NCBI GenBank assembly: GCA_035079385.1
Contig: JAVHKY010000077.1
Span: 62,001-126,000, forward strand
Source: Aspidiotus rigidus
Taxonomy: Eukaryota; Arthropoda; Insecta; Hemiptera; Diaspididae
Direction: 5' to 3'
DNA length: 64,000 nucleotides
In this document: in pieces, positions 34,516-46,090 of the stretch
Layout of the letters: each line of letters starts with the position of its first letter
Numbering within the stretch: position 1 is the first letter of the stretch
Translations under genes and position numbers: made by a program
Notes under the pieces: generated by a model
What the model saw: only the letters and a program-made list of their open reading frames with translations
Database searches by the model: none
What the model was told of the DNA's origin: nothing

Positions 34516-35005
34516 CCTATCATATACAGTATAGCGCGATGGTCGAAATTTTTCAAAGTTTTTTGCTGGACGACGCACGGCAAATTTCTCAAAAAGGCCC
34601 CCATAAAACAAGTTCCTTGTTAAAATTTCGACTCTCGAGCTGTATGTGATGGGAGAAGGACTTGGAACTCTCAAGCTATATATGATACGAGGGAAACTTG
34701 GAAAAATGTGGACCTTGGTCGCATCTTCCAGAGCAACATCTCCTGTGTCTCCATTTGACCGAATAAATGTGGCTTTCGGTGTCTATGAGGAAAAAGTGAG
34801 CACTGCAAGAGGGAGACAAAAACGACGGCTTTCTTAACGATGTTAAACGAGGAACGCAGGGAATTTGTTTCATGGACATGATATGACCCGCATTAGAATA
34901 GCCCCTTCAATAAACCAGATATGCAATGCTTCAAACACCATAGGTCTTCCTCCTATCATATATAGTTCGAGAGTGGAAATTTTTCCAAGTTGCCGTTCTA
35001 TCCAG
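34516..35005. repeat. Module copies
   Basis: Module words (ccctcctatcatatacag, aaatttctcaaaaaggcccccataaaac, cgactctcgagc, cttccttatcg-like) occur in mixed orientations, with no gene. Confidence 0.55.
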
Positions 35006-35445
35006 GGCTGGCAGAACGGGAATGTAACCGGGAACGGAAACGGAACATGAACAGTATTTTTCAGACTCCGGAACCGTTCCCGGGAACGGAACGGAACGTG
35101 AAAACTCAGAGAACGGATAATTGACGGGAAGCGCTCTCTCGTTCAAAGTGAGAACGAGAACGGGACGGGAACGATAAAATTGTTACCGTTCTTTGTTCTT
35201 GTCCGGATCCGGTTCATTTTGTTCCGGAGCCGGAACAGAGAACGGAACGGGAACAGAACGAGAACATTATTTTAAATCTGAGAACGGAAACGTATCGGGA
35301 ACGGTATTCACAATTTCAGAAAGTGGGAACCAGAACAAAAACCGGGAACGGTTCTCTACTGCAAAGAACGGTTTGAAAACGGGAACCGTATAGATTGCTG
35401 GGAACGGGAACAGAACCGGAACACTTGTCAAAAAGTACCATTCTG
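35006..35445 (+). repeat. GGAACGG-rich minisatellite
   Basis: Dense short-period repeats of gggaacgg / ggaacgga run for about 430 bp, interrupted by inverted pieces such as ggaaccgttcc near 35080. Adjacent ends ('ccagggctggcagaacgg' at 35003 and 'ccattctgccagccctgc' at 35440) are reverse complements, so the array is bounded by a ~15-bp inverted repeat. It sits inside module DNA. Confidence 0.75.
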
Positions 35446-36170
35446 CCAGCCCTGCTTCTATCATATACAGCTTAGGGAGCGGGGCCCGTGACGTCACAGT
35501 TTGATGACGACAATGGTTAGCCTTGTGATGTCATAATCTGATGATGTCATAGATCAGTTATTTTTTCAAATTCCCTCCTATTATATACAGCTCCAAAGTC
35601 CGAGCATATGGCGTCATAATTTGATGACGTCATAAGTTAGCCAAGTGATGTCACAATCTACATTTTTCAGATCGCACATGACCCATAAAACATGTTCTCT
35701 ACCAGCCCTTGTTTAACTCCATTAAAGAACCCGTATGTTTTTTCAAGTCTCCCTCCTATCATATATAGGTGGCGGGGCCTGTGACGTTACACTTTCATGA
35801 TGTCTTAGCTCAACTCTATGACGTCACAATTGGATGATGTCATGGATCGGCCTTGTGACGTCACAATTTACATTTTTCAGATCGCACGTGCACCATAAAA
35901 GAGGTTCCCCACCACCCCTCGTTCAACTCCGTTAAAGAACCCGTGCACTTTTTCTCAAGTCTCCCTCCTATCACATATAGCTCGGAGGTCGAGAGCTTTC
36001 CAAGTCCCACGTTTTGACGGACGCGCCAAGCGGCCGGCTCCCGTCATTACCCCCCGATAAGAAAATTCCCTGTTAAAACGACGGCTTCCTTAACGAGAAT
36101 GAACGACGAATACAGAGCACTTGTTCGATGGGTCGAATTGGTTTTGGTATTGAGAATTCAAATTGAAATT
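35446..36170 (+). repeat. Module block homologous to 9326-10080
   Basis: Word for word the same order as 9326-10080, including the tail 'gttcgatgggtcgaattgg'. Perfect TGACGTCA lies at 35489, 35625, 35819 and 35856, with several one-base variants. Confidence 0.7.
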
Positions 36171-36309
36171 GATGTCGGGTTCCAAGTGTTCAACCTTGTT
36201 GTTAGCTACGATTTCATATCTACGACCCGGAACGTGACCATCAGCGTTTTTGTATTATTAGCTTATGTTCACCTCTTACTGTATATTAATGGTCATGTGT
36301 TTTCCTGAA

Positions 36310-36903
36310 TGTAATATCCCTTTACCACTGTGCTGTTCTTCATTGCACTGTCGACCAAACAGTGACTTGCCATGCTGGCTATCTTTTTTCTCGCTTGATG
36401 TTTCATATTCCTTCTCCCGATGTTGAACTTTCTCTCAGTCTCACCAATAAAGATGCCTTCACACTCTGCTCAAGCTTCTCTCGTCTTTTTCTTTCATCTG
36501 GTCGTTGCGGTGGGTTGTCATGGATGCCCACATTTGCATCATAATCGCTGAACGCCTTTATCACCTTGTTTGTGTACTTTCCTACGTATGGTACTGATTC
36601 GGAGTACTAGGCTGCCCTGGCTTCCCTTTTTTGCTTCCACTTTTCCAAGAACTCTCTCAAATACGCCTCTTGAGTAGCTGTTGACGACTGCGATCAGCTT
36701 TACTGTTCTCTTCATTATTGTTAGGGAAAGAGATTGCTCGATAGTAGTATAGTTCTGATTGCCGCTAACTCGTGCGTGGAGCGTTTGGGATGACGGTATC
36801 GATGTGCGTTGGCTTCCTTTAGACTTTGCATTCCATCTTGTTGCTCTCCGATGTGAGTGATCTCATTGCCCTTTTCCCTTGTGGATTTGATGCTTTCACT
36901 CAT
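36310..36903 (-). pseudogene. PLE-I: decayed Penelope-like fragment of the G lineage
   Basis: On the minus strand, MSESIKSTREKGN aligns with MNESIKFTVEKGN of PLE-G. Pieces matching its VPYVGKYTNKVIKA, the endonuclease start (IGETE...) and KSLFGRQCNEEQHSGKG follow in shifting frames. Many stops and frameshifts are present, and the catalytic palm is missing. It is an old, 5'-truncated relative of PLE-G. Confidence 0.75.
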
Positions 36904-38576
36904 CGAATTCGTTTCCAGAACGAATTAGTCCAAACGCAGAATAGTACACTTGGGAATGTTTTAAGAAAGAACTTGTTCTTCGGGATGGTGGGGGGGGGGG
37001 GGGTAGAGAGGTGGTGCCGTCCGAAAAAACGTGGGACTTGAAAAGAAAAAATATTGCTGGCATAGTCGAATGGATTAAGATCATTTTCCATGTTGTACGT
37101 GAACTGTAAAGTAAATAGCTCGAGTTTTGGAAGGAGTACAAGAAAACAGAAGGCGATGCGAGAAATTCGGATCCAGGTAAATTGTCCAACTACCAATATC
37201 CTCTAATTACATCCTGCGACGTGGAAGAAAGCTTCAGTATTTACAAACTGTTCACTGAGACTACAGACTGAATTTTGATTTCAAAAATTGAAAAAACTAC
37301 GTGTTTATGCGATAATAAATTACGAGTATGAAAAGAAATGAAGAGACAGGAGAGTTGGTATCGACCCAATATAAAAAAAAAAAATCTGACAATACGGTTT
37401 TATAGCATCGTACTTGTCCGGAACATATATGCATATATTTACATATTAAAAAAAAAATTAAAATGCATCCTACAACTTTTGAAATATGAGCGCATCTCTT
37501 CGGTAACCGTTATTGATAACAATGAAATTAGAGAAAATTGATTTTCTGAGAAAGGTTCGACAGAAAATTTTTTGTCCACTAAATCCTATATTTATTATTA
37601 CAGTTTAGATTTATTGAGAGAATAAAATTGTCAAAGATCGCCAAATCACTCGTCGAAACCTTATGGATAGTTTCTTGACACTATGATGTTAATAAAATAG
37701 AATAACGATCTATTTGTACAATTCTCCATAACTTGATTTTCGTCTACCATATCTTTTCTTTCGTTTTATTTATCTATTTTTTTTTTTTTTTTTCGCTGAA
37801 TCGATTTTATATGAATTTAAAACACAAAAAGTTTGACGCGAAGATATGTAAATTCATATTTATGAATGGCGTAGCGCGTATATTTGCTGTTCCAGTTACT
37901 TCACGATATACTTTGTAGTGTACCATAATAAATGAGCAAAAACGAGGTGAAATACACTTGAGAATTACAAATGTGACTGGTTGATGCATTAGAGTGTGTA
38001 CACATTCGCGTAAAGGTACCATAATTTATTTCAGTTCCTAATTACATGATGTGTCATTTTCTGAATAACCTTCATTCATTCAATCTTGTTTTTATTTATG
38101 GACGCTTTTATATTTTCCCTAATTGAGTTAATATCATGAACGTATAAAATGAGTAACGAAAAAAAGTAACAAAAAAATGATTTTCCTCATTCTTCAAACT
38201 GTCGCAGTATCCTCCATTCCACCAAATTTCATCATCTGAAAAGCTCATCCCGTATTTATTTTCATACACTTGCAGTAACGTGTTTGGTAAGTCAACTATA
38301 GTGTCATCGAATAAAGACGTTGTTCAACTCAAAAGTCCGTTGTGTTAGACTTCGTTGTGAAATTCATGGGGCCAACAGCCACATTTGTATGAATCGAAAC
38401 AATTATACCATCGTTGGATTAGAAAAATACGTGTAGAATTATAATTTTCTAAATTTCTTTTTCAAAAATTCGACCTGAATTTAGTCACCCGTTTTGTAGC
38501 TAGCGAGAATTTTATAGTAACTGGAACAAGAAAAGACTGGCTTTATTCTCCACATAAGTTTATACAATCGAAGTTT
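36904..38576. other. Gene-free AT-rich stretch
   Basis: It includes a G-run near 36988-37003 and long A/T runs. No gene, RNA or known repeat was recognised. Confidence 0.5.
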
Positions 38577-38611
38577 GACGTTTCGAAGCTCACGCTTCTT
38601 CATCAGAAACT
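38572..38611 (-). ncRNA. Well-formed hammerhead ribozyme-like motif
   Basis: On the minus strand: stem I AGTTT, CTGATGA (38606-38600), one spacer base, stem II GAAGC-GTGA-GCTTC, GAAA, palindromic ACGT, C, then stem I AAACT. Both core boxes match the consensus and stem I abuts the cleavage site. Outside, TTTATTCT and AGAATAAA pair as an extended stem. The single deviation is the extra base before stem II. No PLE coding sequence lies nearby, so this may be a solo copy or a remnant. Confidence 0.6.
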
Positions 38612-39132
38612 AGAATAAAACTGACAGGCAAAAACAGAGAAAGAGGTGAAAGCACAACGAACAGATGAGCCAGACGAAAATGTAGTATGGGCGTAATTTC
38701 GTTGTTTCTGTCATCTAAAGAAATTTTGGTTGCAATCACTGGCATGGCGAGGGGTCGACTCCCCCTGAAGGCACATAAAATATCACATTTGATTCTAAAT
38801 AATTTTCCCAACTATTTCTTATAACATTTCTTCTTTCCCACTTCTTCTTTAAACTCCTTCCCCTCCCCACCTCGAGAAAAATTTTCTGCCTACGCCATAG
38901 GTTCCAAGCAGGCTAAGTTTGGGTCCACGTAAAACGAAAGCCTAATCGCCTAATCTGGGCCTACGTATACTTCAACATTTCTTATCTGGGGCAACACTGT
39001 TTATTTTGTTCTAGGGTCAATTTATTTCATTTTGAAGACGGTTTACTTTGTTTCTAAGCTCAGAAATCCGTTCCTGAAGAAATAACCTGTATAAATCCGT
39101 ACTTATTGCTCAAGGTCACAGCCAAAAATCAA
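38612..39132. other. Gene-free stretch
   Basis: Nothing recognised between the hammerhead-like motif and the MITE copies. Confidence 0.45.
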
Positions 39133-39360
39133 TTTTTATAATACATGAAGCGAAAGTGCTGCGTATTGCATTCGTTTTTCGTAGCGAAACATGCCGTTAT
39201 CAGAACCGTGGCGAAAATGTTTTACCAGTGGCGAAAATGTTTTACCCGTGGCGAAAATCAAGTCAGTGGTGCCATTCGAAAAATTTGTAAACATTCTTTT
39301 TGAACGATAACCAATTTAAATTGTAGGCCCAAGTGTTCCTTTCACTACATGTATTATAAA
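39133..39360 (-). mobile_element. Reverse copy of the ~235-bp TIR MITE
   Basis: Ends ttataatacatgaagcgaaag and cactacatgtattataaaa. The body is the reverse complement of 22549-22785. Confidence 0.65.
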
Positions 39361-39495
39361 AAGTACTGTTCGTAATTCGTGTTGAAAACAAACGATATGA
39401 GAACTCGCTTATCCACACTCGCTCCGCTCGTGTGGCTACACTGCGCTCGTTCTAATATCGTTGGTTTTCGCCACTTATTACAAAATGTACTATTT
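39358..39495. mobile_element. Foldback MITE-like element, copy 3
   Basis: It has the same palindromic structure as 22423-22552, again directly joined to the TIR MITE. The pair therefore travels as a unit. Confidence 0.65.
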
Positions 39496-39725
39496 GAGGA
39501 AAACAATTTGGTAGCACTGCAAACGAAATAAGAACGAATTCGCAAGAAGAACTTCCGATTTTTTTTTACATAGAGCTCTAAGGTTAAAATTTCACCAAGT
39601 CTCCCTTCTCATATCATCATCATTTATTAGCTCATGTGTGTAAAAACGCACGTTCTTCTCACAACAATTTTGTGTAGGTAGTGTTGCACTAAAACCCGGA
39701 GATGAAAATACGAGTCACGAGTACG

Positions 39726-39899
39726 TAAAGCTACGTTCACGCGAGCGTCCAAGTCGCCGCGAATAGGGAGGTAAAGTAGCGAATAGCCAACAGTGGCGCG
39801 AACGATTCGTTATAGTGGTTCAACTTTTGCGACTGGACGCAAGCGAGCTAGCGACTTTCAATTCGCGGCGACTTGGACGCTCGTGTAAACGTAGCTTTA
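39726..39899. mobile_element. 174-bp MITE with 39-bp terminal inverted repeats
   Basis: Arms 39726-39764 (taaagctacgttcacgcgag...) and 39861-39899 are inverted repeats with about two mismatches. The GC-rich interior has no coding capacity. The flanks give no clear target duplication beyond TA. Confidence 0.75.
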
Positions 39900-40169
39900 A
39901 GCAGCAAGCGTCAAAGCGCCGGTGCAGGTATCCTTTTAATACGAGTTGAACATGGGCTGCCATATTCAGTCTTTACGTTAGCACTCATCCCTACAGTTCC
40001 TTATTCAGGTGAGGAATAATAGAAGAGTTATTTTGCAACTCTTAATAGAGCTAAGTTTTGTATTTTGCTTCGGCACCGAGTCTCACAACGACTCTTCTTC
40101 AAATACGAGAAAATAGGTAACGCTATAAAATATCTCTAACCCGCCTACCAACATTTTCACAAAAAATGA

Positions 40170-40380
40170 AGATGCCGTTGCCAGTTTCGCAACTGCGAAT
40201 GGGGAACCCGCAAGACCCCTATTCCACTGCAAAAATTATTCCAAGTCCCCCTCCTATCATAAATAGCATAGAGGTCGAAATTATTCTATGTCCATTTCCT
40301 ATAATAAATGGCTCAAGAGTGGACATTTTTCCAATTCCCCCCCGCCCCGTGACGCCATCAACCTAGGACCGCTCGCGTGG
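40170..40380 (+). repeat. Module copy interrupted by the R1-type LINE
   Basis: It carries 'ggggaacccgcaagacccctattcc' in broken form, followed by 'tcctatcataaatag' and 'gacgccatcaac'. This is the same order as 63075-63600. The continuation (caacaaaagggatagcggg) resumes at 42673. Confidence 0.65.
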
Positions 40381-42624
40381 CATACCAATGATAAAAAAAG
40401 CAAACGGACTGATGACCACCACAGATAAGGAGACTAGCATAGAGATGCTAAATGCCAAGTTCCCTTCTGTGGATGCGGGTGAGTACTTGACTGCACCCCT
40501 TACCTTGGATGACCTAATAGAACCCCAGGAAATAGTATGTCCCGTGACAAATGAAGAAATTAGGGACATACTTATGCGGCAGAATAACCGCTCAGCGCCT
40601 GGGACTGATAACATCCGATACAAATGCCTCAAGGAGCTTAATAAAGCACACCCGGGCTTCCTAACCAACCTGCTGAATGCTTGCCTTTCTTGGGGTATAT
40701 TCCCCAATATCTGGAAATGCGGGCGACTTGCCATATATCCTAAAAGCAAGGAAAGCGATAAAACACTGGCCGGGTCATATCGCCCGCTTACCCTGTTAAG
40801 CACCCTAGGCAAGGTGCTTGAAAGATGCATGGTGAACCGCACTGAACCTGTTGCGGATACCGTACTCTACAGTTCACAATATGGATTTCGCAAAGGCAGA
40901 GGCTGTGAAGAATGTATCCTAGCTTCTGTCAAGGCCATGGAAAAAATGAGGGTCTCGAGCAAATTGGTGGCAGTAATTTCATTGGATATTAAGGGGGCCT
41001 TCGACCATCTTTTATGGTCACATATCCTCAAAGAATTACATAGGCACAATGTGCCAGCCTACCTGCTAAGGATGTACCAAAGCTACCTAAGTGAAAGAAA
41101 AGTAACTTTTGGCGGTAGTGTGAAATTTCTTGAAAGAGGCTGCCCGCAGGGGAGCGTTGTTGGGCCCCTTCTCTGGAATTTAGGGTATAATACAGTCTTG
41201 GAGAAACTGCAGAAAAAATGGGTCAGATGCTTCTGCTATGCTGATGACACTCTAACCGTCAGGAACTAACTGCTGCCATAAAACGAGTGATTATAAAAAT
41301 CCAAGAAGATATGCTACCAGCTGGACTGCTGCTCAGCTACAATAAAACAAACATCATGATACTGACGCAAAGGTGGCACAAAGCCTCTCCCGCTAGCAAT
41401 CGTGTTGGAGGGGGCAGTAATAAGTACTGTTATGTCTTTCAAGTATCTTGGAGTCATATTAGACGACGGACTTGATTGCCTGACTCATCTTAAAGGTATA
41501 TAGGAAAGCAGCCAGTACAATGGCAAAAATAAGTGCCATAGCGCGTAATACGTATGGCTACAGCATCGAGGCTCGCAGGATAATGATTAATGGCACTGTT
41601 GGTGCACTACTCACCGATGCAAGTGCCTGCTGGGCTCATAGACTTCGAATTCAATATATTTGTAAAAAGGTTAATCAAATACATCGGATCATGATACTTT
41701 GCTATGGCCGTCTCTACCGGACCGTCTCATATCTACCTGCATCTGTAATTACAGGGTGGCTTTCAATTAAATTTGAGATCGCGAGACGCAGCATCTTGTG
41801 GTCAATGAAAAAGAAATTAAGCCTAGTGAGTGGCACTATCCTCAAAAGACCTCCAAACGGAGAAGATACGTACACTTGGCTTACAAAGGCCGCGATAAGA
41901 GCCTGGAATGAGGAGTGGTCTAATTGCGAAAAGGGCAGATGGACCCAAGAAATTCTACCTGTGGCAAGGGAACATCGGGTGCCCATTGGCTTTATGTTGG
42001 CACAGGCACTGTCAGGCCACGGCACATTTGCTACCTATAGATTTAGGATCAAAAAGACAGCTTCGGCTGAGTGCGAGTGTGGAGACAAAAGTCAGACCGC
42101 ACAACATATTTTCAAAATATGCCCATTGTATGCAAAAAATCGGCCAACACAGTGGGACACTGAAAAAGGAGCAGTGAGAGAATATCTTACTCAAGTTACC
42201 AACGCCTTATGGGATAAGGAAATTGCTTGCCGTAAGATGAATGCCGGCCCAGCAGAGGCATAACCTGTTATGGAACATAGCGGACAAGCCACGAAAGCAG
42301 TAATTAGTTACCATCTAGCCATCCATAGCCTTCAGCATAAGAGTTTCCACTAGCCTTACGCATAAGTTTCTGCAATAGCTCACATTATCTCACAATAGCA
42401 ACCCATTTCATCCAAACAATAGCCATTTACAAAGTAGCCTTAAGCATAAGAAGAACCCTCAACCCTCTGCTCTCTTTGATAAACCTTAGGTACATAGGAG
42501 AGTAGAGGCTAGTTATAATAGTCTTTCCTACCCGTTGTTGAACACTGTTCATGTAACTCAGCAGCGGGGTTTAGAGAATAAACTTCCCCCACCGGGAACG
42601 TCCGGAATGGGTGGCCAAAATAAA

Positions 42625-42671
<47 letters not shown>
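40381..42671 (+). pseudogene. 5'-truncated R1-clade-like LINE with long A-tail
   Basis: The reverse transcriptase (40388-41269) has APGTDNIRYKCLK, SYRPLTLLSTLGKVLER, YGFRKGRGCEECI, SLDIKGAFDHLLW, RGCPQGSVVGPLLWNL and the catalytic CYADDTL. A frameshift with stop near 41265 and another near 41480 separate the thumb and C-terminal part (41520-42263). That part ends in a zinc knuckle (CECGDKSQTAQHIFKICP). The CPQGS...LLWN signature and the C-terminal knuckle favour the R1 clade over Jockey. The endonuclease and ORF1 are absent. The 3' end is an A-tail of roughly 43 bases at 42628-42670. It inserted into module DNA, not rDNA. Confidence 0.88.
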
Positions 42672-42673
<2 letters not shown>

Positions 42674-44084
42674 CAACAAAAGGGATAGCGGGTTCCCTTC
42701 TAAAAAAACCGATTGAAAAAATTTCTACAATTCTCACTAAATTTATTTAAAATAAAATTTGGTTGATACGAATTTTTCAAATATTTTCTTTGATGCATTT
42801 CATTTCACGCCGCTTTCGAGAAGAAAATATAATTTTGCTCCTCGTGATTTACATCCTTCGTTTTTCGTCCGTTCAAAAGATGTAAAATTCGATCGCTTAA
42901 TTTCCACGTTTATAAAAATTTATGACGTATTAGTCGATCATCTCATCCAGCTTATCAAAAACCGCGCGTCAGCGAATAAAGTGAGTTATCTTCCTAATGT
43001 ATTCGCTTCTTGATGGTCATTAGGTCAATCTTATTGTAGGCCATCAAATTATTATTTTATATGATCTTTCTACCGTCTGCAATTCAAAAGCCGTTATTGC
43101 TTCAAGTTTTATCACCTCTGTAAGAACAGAGGAAGAGAAAAAGGTCATTTCCCTCGTAATTTATAATTTGGAGACTACTTTGTGTTCTGTTCTTAGAATG
43201 AAGACGCGAAATCTTGCTCACGCGAGTATCGAAGTTAATGAGCACACTGACCTCGAGAATAGTAAACGTTAATGAGGAACTGTAAATAAAAAATAAAAAA
43301 AAAAGTTTTCCAGCTTTAATAATTACAAAAATGTTTTTTTTTAATCGCATTCGTGGTTTTATTTCATTGAAGATACCGAATTTTTACCATGTACCCTACC
43401 ACAATAATATAAAACCTACTCGTAAAATAAAATATCTCGTTTCAGAATCTTTCATATAAAATAAACTTTTTCTTTGTCCATAAATGAAATAATATCAAAT
43501 TCTTGGAAAAAATATGAATTTTTTACCATTATTGTATTTTCCTTTTAGTGAACAGAGCACTACAGAAAATAACTTTTGTAAATCGAATTGAACGTGATAC
43601 TATTTGTTTTATTAGAAATATTATACTGTATTACATATCCACCTGTATTACGCTTGATACATTTTGCTTTCTTCAAAACACTGTTTAAGCGTGTATCTGA
43701 CATTTTGACGGGGAATACTTAATCACATTAATGGAGCGAAGGGTTTACTCCCTATCGCGTTTTAAATCTCCATAACATACACTTATTCGAAATAGAAAAA
43801 AAAAAAAAATACCCTGTACATACGAGTATTAATCTACAGCAGTACAAAGCACTGGCTGTTCTGCAAAGCATATGTACGCTATTTACACGTATTGTGCCGC
43901 ATGGTCTACCATATTATTACTCACTCTTTTTGTATAAAAGTTGTTTCCTTTCGATGCCTTTCCAAACCACCTTATTAAACTAGGTAACGCATGGTTGGTA
44001 GTTTGCCGGGAGAAAAACGACAGGTAAGTGCCGTAATATTCGAACATTGCACTTTACACTAATCAATTGTTTTTCCCCAATGAG
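42671..44084. other. Module remnant then gene-free AT-rich stretch
   Basis: After about 50 bp of module sequence, nothing is recognised. A short ATG-led stretch at 43991-44023 ends in a strong CAG|GTAAGT but could not be joined in frame to anything convincing. Confidence 0.45.
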
Positions 44085-44232
44085 TGGTAGAAAGCGGAAG
44101 AGAGATTAAAGTTATACTCGTATTATTCTGTGCCTTGCTTGCCTTTGTCGAACATTTATATAGCAGTTGCGCAAGTAATGATAAAAACATCGTCGATGAA
44201 AAATGGTTTCTAGAGACATGTAGAACAAATCT
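44085..44232 (+). CDS. Possible host exon with hydrophobic signal-like segment
   Basis: An open segment carries IKVILVLFCALLAFVEHLY (hydrophobic, signal- or membrane-like), then a cysteine-containing stretch (SSCASND, FLETCRTN). It ends at a strong donor, CTC|GTAAGT (GT at 44233). A pyrimidine tract (tgtttttcccc) precedes an AG at 44083-44084. No start codon lies inside and no matching upstream exon was found in phase. It could be a real exon or chance. Confidence 0.25.
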
Positions 44233-44871
44233 GACGACTAAAATACTCGTAAGTTCACCAGGACATTACAAATAAGGAACGCAAGAAAACTCTTTTTTAA
44301 ACTCATATATAATAGAGGCAATAAATAGAATTGCATAGTATTTTTTGATAAAAACAAAATTTTAATTATTGAGCACAAACAACGTCAAGCTTATTCAGAA
44401 AAGCGGGAAGCTCAAATTCGAATGAAGCAAAAATTGTGCGAGTCTAAATCCTCCCACCTGAGAAAACTTACTTTGATGGTCTCAAAGTTCTAACGAGGAT
44501 TAAATTTCTGCTCCCGCGTTTTCTTATGAGCCCAAGCATACTCCACCAACTACTTGGGAAAATACACTAAGCGTCTACGATATATATTTAATTTCCTTTG
44601 AAGAATTGGCTCTAGAAAAAATGTTGAATTTCGGGATATAGACGTATTATGTACAGATAAGGAGCCGGACTCTGAAGGATTTTGACTTTTTCTACCTCCA
44701 TTGGGCATTATACTGGTCCGAGAAAAGTGGACAGGTAGAATATACCAATTGGGTGGCAGAGAACCGTCACTTAGTCAGCCTCATATACATACCATATATC
44801 TGGCTTAGAAATACTGATTTCAACCCGCTAGTGACGTCACGAGGTAGGCGTGGCTTCGACCTTCTTCGGGG

Positions 44872-45134
44872 CTAAGTGAAAATTACGTCATTCTCTCTGA
44901 GACGTAGAACACGATCTCGCCAAAACGTTTTTGAAAAAGTGTCAGTCGCGATAAATGAATTTGAGAACTCTCTGATCCACTTTAAGGGCTCGTAAAACTT
45001 TTGACGATCAGCTTGCATGTGTATTAGTAGGGAATATGGAAAAATTTTGATGTACAAGTACTCCTCTCCATCACAGGCCTCAGACTTTAACAACTCTACC
45101 ATAATTTCTGGATCATCAGACGGATTTGGAGCAG
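44872..45134 (-). CDS. Possible terminal host exon
   Basis: On the minus strand an open segment follows a possible acceptor (ggcag, AG at 45135-45136) and runs about 87 codons to a TAG. It includes PSDDPEIMVELL, EEYLYIKIFPYSLLIHM and KFYEPLKWIREFSNSF. The composition is protein-like, but the family is not recognised. An alternative is an ORF starting at the ATG at 45102. A TGACGTCA lies just beyond the stop (44832-44839). Confidence 0.3.
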
Positions 45135-45140
45135 CTGCCG

Positions 45141-46090
45141 AGCTCTAGTCGACTGAAAGTCGATCGATGGCTCAGTTTGTGACCACTTATAAATTCACGA
45201 CTTACGAGAAAATAAATTCTATCGTAATTATGAATGATTTAAGGAGTAGTAAAAAGCACATCACGACTGGCCTCTATTTTAAGCAAATGGTATATTCGAA
45301 CCAGACAAATTTATTGCCTTATTCGTAGTGAGACGTTCACACAGTTTATCTCGTAAACAAATCTCTCTTTTTCTTCGATTCGTCTGATGTCCGAATCGAT
45401 AAATTACTAAGCGTCGCCACTTTTCAAAACCGATATCCACATTTGTCGTTTTCAACCATCATTCCGATTCAAAGATTACGACATATTTTACACAGGGTCT
45501 TATACCTGTTACACTTAAGAAGGTTGACGTCCAATACGCGACTATACGAATTCCGCCAGATATTGCAGTCGCAAGGCTCCGGGTATTCTAATGAATGCAT
45601 TGTAGAAAGCGTTGAGTTCGAGATGAAGTCGCAGAAATTAGCTGCCCTTTGCGGTTGAGGATTTAATTTAGTTTTCTTACGAATATATCATTAATATCTT
45701 GCACTTAATTATAAAATTCGAGAGACATGAATTTTTACTGTCGGATACACGAAGTGAGAGTGACACAGAAATTTGTTTCATATGTACAAGTATAGGTATA
45801 GAATAGAAAGAGTTCAGCTTATTGACAAAATCTCGAATAAGTGCGGTTTGAAAGAAATCAAGAAAGGTATTTTTATATTCATCGAATTGAAAAAAAAAAG
45901 AGGACTCGGAGACTTGTTCTAACTTCTGGCGACGTCAACGAGATATTTTTTCAAGAACCTTTCGTGGAACGTTGCCTTCTTTCTTGTTCTAAAGAAGTTC
46001 TTCAAAATATTTATACACGTGTTTTTGCACGTTTTTTCAGCATTTTATACCGAACTCGCATTCACATCATCGAAATTAAAGACTGATTGC
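45141..46090. other. Gene-free stretch
   Basis: Two 70-80-codon open frames (45443-45658, 45841-46086) show no domain. Nothing else was recognised. Confidence 0.45.

Noticed and set aside
36988..37003. G-run as a possible G-quadruplex
   Set aside because: It is a single homopolymer; similar G/C-runs occur at 9948, 19424 and 25682 and may be slippage.
42535..42750. Open frame with a lysine run
   Set aside because: The lysines come from the LINE A-tail; it is not a gene.
43991..44023. Start codon followed by CAG|GTAAGT as exon 1 of the 44085 exon
   Set aside because: Joining it to the acceptors at 44084, 44090 or 44094 either hits a stop or gives the wrong phase for the hydrophobic segment.
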